From: Helopsaltes ochotensis
Taxonomy: Eukaryota > Chordata > Aves > Passeriformes > Locustellidae
Reading direction: 5' to 3'
Assembly (NCBI GenBank): GCA_013400155.1
Contig: VXBM01000216.1
Location: 621,297 to 685,296, forward strand
Length of the DNA: 64,000 bases
Below the pieces are notes generated by a model. That model made no database searches and was not told the DNA's origin. It worked only from the letters and a program-made list of their open reading frames with translations. The translations under genes were made by a program, and so were the position numbers. Positions within the stretch are counted from its first letter, which is position 1. The number at the start of each line of letters is the position of its first letter. This document shows, in pieces, positions 58,376 through 64,000 of the stretch.

Positions 58376-61300
58376 ATAAAGGCAGGGAAATAAGGCACAG
58401 AAAAGATGATGGTAACAGGGACAGACGAGGAAAGAGGGCAGCAGTGCCCATCTCAAGAGACAAGGCTGGAAAGAGCAGCTTGGTTAGCTGTGTGTGATGG
58501 CATCTGTCGGAAGTATGTCAGGGCCATGAGCTGTTGGAGCTGAGAGATGGAATGGGCACACAGGGAAATGCAGATAAACCACTCACAGTTAGAAAAGTTC
58601 CCTGTAGCGCGGGAGATTGGCTCTGCCGTTCAGAGATAGCCAGGCTCAGGCAAGGGGCAGTTCATTGATGTTAAAACATTGCATTGATCCACCTGCCCTG
58701 AGCAGCTGTCCTTGGACACATGAGGGCTCTGACACTGCTCACCCAGGGAAGCTGTGTGCATCAGTGAGATGGTTCCTCAGGAGGGAATATCAAACTTCTC
58801 ATTCTGCACATGGCATCGCAAACTGGGCTTATCTTCTTTCCTGTCTTTTCTTCTTGCCTTCCTCCTTCTGCCTGGGGTATCTCTCTCTGGGTGAAAGTTT
58901 TCAGAGCCCTGAACCACTGGCTGTGATGCCTGTGTGTCCTTGACACAGCTGGTGTTGCCTGGCTGTGCCTAAGTGATTCTAACAGCATTCTCACCATGTG
59001 GGTGAGAAGGCACCTTGATCTGCTGAGTCTCAGTTTTTCCAGTGACAGTATGGGCAAATTGATTTTCTAATTTCTCATTTTATGTGAATGGACAGCAGGA
59101 CAACTGCATGATGCTGGTAACAGCAATGGGAATGGAAATTGCAGGGATCTGTATATGTTTCGAGGTCCTTGGCTTCTTGACTAAAATACTTCAAGCAATT
59201 TCCAAGAAATTTCTTTTTCTTGCTCTAACATCACTAGAACAATCTAGCCATAGACTTGGGGTATTTAGAACAGTCTAAAGTAAGTAGTAATGAACTGACC
59301 ACTTGTTTAAAACATTAGCATTGCATTAAACGTGGTTGTGCATGGTTCTTGCAGATCTGCCAGTAAGGGACAAGGGTTTGGCTTCTTCAAGCCCCAGAGC
59401 TGACATTGGTTTAATTGGAAGGAAATGGACAAGACAGTCAAGTACCACAACTTAAGATGCAGACATCAGGCTAAATGTCCATAGTGCGGGAACTCTTTTA
59501 TGTAAAAAAAGTAGTTACACGTAAGGATGTGTGGGGTATCTCATTAGGAAAGATGGCTCACAAACAACACTGTGCCATCTACAAACTGGGAAAAAGTGGT
59601 GCCTACTTGGAATGTTGACCTTACAGACCTGTCTGGTGGCTGGCATCTTTCTTGGGTGTGTGTGCTGTGTGAGCTGCACCCTCAGCAGGACAGTGGGAAT
59701 GGCAATGCACAACATCCAGCAGTGGGAACAGAGGTGACGTGCTGGTCACCACTCTCCTGCCTTACCTGGCTTATGTGGCAGAACTGCCACTTCTCATGAA
59801 GGTCAGAAGGGAGCTACCATGTGCTTTCTGGAGATATTTATTGGAATTGTTGACTGTAATGAGAGGTATGAGGATGTGCTCAAGGCGAAAGGCCTTTGAC
59901 TGTTCAGATGGGCCCAGGTTAGGAGAGATGTCTGGAGAGGAATATTGCAGAGCAGCAGTGAAGCATCTGGAGAATTTGTATGAGCATGTTCTCTGCAAGA
60001 TGCATTTGTCTACAAAGAATCTCAAGGTTCCTTGGGGAAGATAAATCAGCTGCCTTCTGTGTTGACAAGAACACAAGTTGAGGGAAGATTTGTCAGTGAG
60101 CAGGGCAGCAGTGCCTACCCTTATGGCCAAGGACATAGGTGGAGCTGCAGGACCTGGACAGAAGGAAGCCTGAAGGAATTCCATCTTGAACCTGACTTGG
60201 CAGGTGGGAGGTGGAGGTGCACAGCCTGACCCATAGCCCCATTCTTTGAAGGTGCATGAATGGAAACATCCGGAAGAGGGCTGGCTTGAAGCACTTTATT
60301 ACTATCAATGCCTTAGTAATGTTCACAGTTTGTCATTGCTCACTTTTATGGGGGGGTTGGCTTCAAATGCAGTATATTATACAGTGGTTTTGTCATGTAT
60401 CAGTGATGATATTAACAGTCTAATGCTAAACAGGTTCTGAGGAAATGAGGAGGAAAAAAAAATGACTTACTATATTTACCCTGAAACAAGATTCAATCTG
60501 CCACTGTATTTAATGCTATATTTTTCATTATCTCACAAGCATATGTTGGAACTGCTACAGATGATGAAGTTAGCTGCTGGGCAGAGCTATCATCAATGCT
60601 TTCCATCTTTATTTTAATAAGAGGAACGAGCAAATTGTTTGTGACCTTTGTCAAGGGCTTCCTGGAAGACAAGAAACCTAGCTGCAACAGAATTGCTAGC
60701 CTGGAGCCCTGCTGAATATTCAACGCTTGAGCCCTGCCTGAAACGTGCTGTAACAAAGCCATTGTGTCTGATGGAGCCATGTCTGCCACAAAGGAATTGG
60801 GAGCTAACAGCAAAAGTTAAACCTTTCCTTTCTTCTCCTCACAGTCTTGGAACAATGTGGCAATATGCTGTTTTGTTCAACCTACTTGCAGGGCAGGAAG
60901 CTGAAAATGGTGTCTCCCTGACAGCTGGCTCATCACATATATGCTGCTGTGGAGAGAAAAAAAAAGTGGGCTTTTGGTTTTTTAGGAAGTAAAAAGCTGA
61001 CATATGTGCTGTTGGTATGAGTCATATGAGGGGCATGTCCCCTATGGCTGCAGCACTGAGGAGTAGGAAGATGCTGTTTTGAGCTACCTCACACAAAGAG
61101 AACCTTGTGTGACTCGAAGCACATGACAGTATGGAGCAAACAAGAATGCCGAGGCAGAGATGGTCATAAAAAACGCATTCCTGGCATGGGAGGGATTCCT
61201 GCAGAATCCCCTCACTCATGCCAGAGTATCAGAACACCAAAGGCCATCACCACCCCTCCACAAGAAAACCCCATCCTGAGGCATTACTCCAGTCTGTAGG

Positions 61301-64000
61301 CAAACTGGGGCAGGGGTGGCCAGTCCTGGGACTGGAATTACCTCTCAGCAGCAATGGCGTTGTCATTTTTACTTGTGCAGCTCTTAACAGTTTGTGGAGA
61401 TGGAGATTGTACCAGATGCTGTCTGTTGATGCAGGTGAAGGCTTTGCAGGTGGCCTCAGATAAAACACTTCACTGTGGGTGCTTATTTAAGTTTTCAGGC
61501 AGCATTTCATATATAGAGAGAAAGAAAAGTGCAGTAGAAATGATAATACACCCCTGTCTGCTATCTCCACTTCTGGTAACTGACTCAGTGTTCACACCTC
61601 CATAACATGGTGCAAGAAGGTGATCTGGGCACCAGGTTTGTAGTGGGGTATTTTTATTTTGGCATAAGCTGTGTATAGTTCTCTGAAACCTCAGTACATT
61701 ACTCTGATGCATTTTGCTCGCTATGGTATCCTCAAAACTTGGAGGGAAAGCCCTTGTGGTCATCTGAAGAAGTTTAGTTATTAATGCAAATTTCATCAAG
61801 CTTTTGTAGAGCCCACAACACTGGAGCTTGAAGACGTCATTCCAGAATTGGTATATGGTTATCCTTGTATGGGTGTAATGGCTGCACATTAGACAAGAAA
61901 CCTGCCCTTAACTCCCCTTGCAAAATGAATGAGCAGTGATCTGGAATGGCAAAGATCTAAAGTCACCTTTGAGCACCTTCTTCTAAAGACTTCAGACCAT
62001 GTATTACACCTTTGACTTGGTGATGCCATTTATCAGGATTATTTTCGCATCAGAAACCTGAAAACTGGGTGTACAGTGATTCCTGGCATTAATGCTTCTG
62101 TGCAAAACCATCTGGTGGAAGCTTGGAGTGCTGAGTGAAAGGTGTAAACCTGGATTAGCGTGGATATGGTTCTCTATTGCCTTTGGCTCATTCACATCTC
62201 ACTGGATGTTTTCCAGGTTCCCTTGGAAGAGCCAAGATTGCCATCATACAGTGTAATGGCATATGTTAAGATTCATATGACGTATTACCTAAAAGTCATA
62301 AATGATTATATTGTGTCTCTTTACAGGGCTGTGATTAGAAATGTTTATATAAATGTACCTTCCCAAGAAAAATGGCACATGATATTAAACAACAGTATGA
62401 GGTACTTTGACTCAGGATGTTGCCCTGAAAACAATCTGATCAGAGTGTAATGAGGAATTAATGTCCTTTTTTAAATGCACTGATCTTAGATGAGGTTTCT
62501 GCTGGCACTGACATTGCTGGGGAAGAATATGATTGAGAGACAAATGTGTAGAACACACTGCTCTGCGAACTGAGCATACCTGGCCCTAGAGTCCAGTTTG
62601 TGGTCCTGGCATTGTGTCTGTGTCACTTGACAGAACTCTGACATGTACACACATGTATAGAGATGTCCTGTTCTCACATATGACTGAGACAAGTTTCATT
62701 TGGGCTTTTAAATTGCTGCCATAAAAGTGAAAAAAGTTATCCCTCCCTTACACTCTCATTTTTCTGGTGTAAGTCAGCTCATCTTGGGTTCTGCCAATGA
62801 TGGAAGGTGTAATATGCCCACTTAAGTTAGATTTGCATAACTGCTGCTTCAAACACAGGTACAGAAATCCATCCAGCAAAGAGAAACAGAGCTAGAAAGC
62901 TGACCTAAGTGAACTGTGTCTGTTACCCTGATTTTTGCAGCCTTTCTGATGTGTTTCTTAGCTGTTAGAATGGAGTCAGAATCCTCAATGTTTAGGTAGT
63001 GCTTTGCCTTTCACACGCTGGTGTTATCTGTAAGATAAGGTTTGTTTGGGATATGGATTAGTAAATATCACATGCCTTTGGATGCAAATTGTACTGACTG
63101 ACCGTCAGCTGGGCCAGTGGAGAGGAGAGGTGTTCACCTTCTCATCCAATCCCTGGCATGGACCTGAGGTCTATTTAAGAAAGAAAGAATAAACTAAAGG
63201 CCCTCTTTTAGGTCCTTCTCCTCATCGAAAGTCCTGTGTGGTTCTTGCTGTGCTGAACAATCCACGTGTCTCTCTGTATTTTGAAAAACAACAACAACAA
63301 AACCACAAAAAGCCCAAACAAAAAAAAATAACAGCTCCCCACCATAAAGAATGAATTGAGTGGCTCTCTTAAATATCTAAACAGAGAACATGGAACAATT
63401 TGGATGAGGCATTTGAGTAAAACAGGAAGGATTTAATGCTGAGAAGAATGTGCTTTTTTTTTGTCTAACAACAATAGATTTTTCAAACAAGATGAAGAGA
63501 TCCAATAATTCTAATTAGCACTGATTCACTTTCTCTCCCAGAGGGATTATATCTGTGCTCTTTGGTGGGTACAAGTGCAATTTCCTCTCTCCCGTCAGTG
63601 GCTGGGACATTGGAGCAGCCCTATACAACACAAAATGGGACAGACCCAAATGGAGATGGGGAATCGATTAGGAATCAAAGCATTCAAGATGCAGGAAAAA
63701 ACCAGGAAACAACTGGCTTGTTTTGAAGCACGTGTGAACTTGTGCAGGCCTTACACAGGTTGTCAGAGTGACTTGGACTTGTCTTTCATGTGGGGTGTGT
63801 GTGACACGGCCCCTCAATGGCACCTGCAGCCCACAGCAGCTATTCTGGCCTCTCCGCAGTGTGCGATTGGTGTGAGACGTGCGGTACTGCTGCACGAGCA
63901 CTGGTGTATTTTCAGACATCGGTGTTGCACGTGGCTGTGTCTGCCTGCTCTTGTCACCCCCCATCAGCACTACAGGCGCATTTCTAAGGCTCAGTGTTGC
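58376..64000. other. Unassigned non-coding DNA, 3' edge
   Basis: No gene is recognised. Near 60,810-60,843 a very strong plus-strand acceptor (CCTTTCCTTTCTTCTCCTCACAG) precedes a segment open in one frame to 60992 but with no donor or poly(A) signal. A (CAA)n/A-rich stretch lies at 63285-63332. The longest frames are 139 codons (minus, 61470-61889) and 137 codons (minus, 59771-60184), both unrecognised. Confidence 0.5.
63285..63332 (+). repeat. (CAA)n and A-rich low-complexity
   Basis: Four to five CAA units are followed by A/C-rich sequence with an A9 run. Confidence 0.75.

Noticed and set aside
60844..60992. Segment after a very strong plus-strand acceptor
   Set aside because: No donor or poly(A) signal follows, and the open frame ends in a low-complexity KKK/W-F run.

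Overview
The window looks like 64 kb of vertebrate, most probably bird, nuclear DNA from a gene-poor or intronic region. The evidence is the 3' end of a CR1 LINE at about 18.15-18.34 kb, the main retrotransposon of birds and other sauropsids. There is also a compact solo retroviral LTR at 2.85-3.18 kb, moderate GC, very low recognisable repeat content, an assembly gap, and no long open reading frames. No prokaryotic gene, operon, CRISPR array, tRNA or rRNA was seen. The longest ATG-to-stop frame is 190 codons, about what chance gives in this much DNA. None of the ORF products resembles a protein family I recognise.

Well-supported features are few. They are the solo LTR with a perfect 6-bp target-site duplication (2850-3184), the 5'-truncated CR1 tail (18152-18340, + strand), a 42-base run of N (38555-38596), and two very long poly-T tracts (16882-16954 and 42388-42510). 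Several microsatellites, G-runs and short palindromes are also clear.

If the window carries exons, they must be short. By hand I picked out splice-bounded open segments. On the minus strand these are 28402-28539 (46 codons, phase 0-0, very strong acceptor), 7277-7345 (23 codons, only one open frame) and 1321-1382. On the plus strand there is a terminal-exon-like block at 48987-49430 with tandem AATAAA signals. A second, weaker terminal block lies at 13654-14000, and a cluster of three donor/acceptor-bounded blocks at 21349-22209 would have to be non-coding. Vertebrate introns contain many decoy exons, so all of these are low-confidence hypotheses for RNA-seq or alignment.

Several AT-rich blocks with clustered homeodomain or POU motifs (53.86-54.32 kb, 44.50-44.67 kb, 34.0-34.19 kb, 8.24-8.38 kb) look like enhancers, but a single sequence cannot show conservation. 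I found no convincing new biological system. The most checkable leads are the minus-strand exon candidates, the plus-strand 3' end near 49.4 kb and the K50-homeodomain motif cluster near 54.2 kb.
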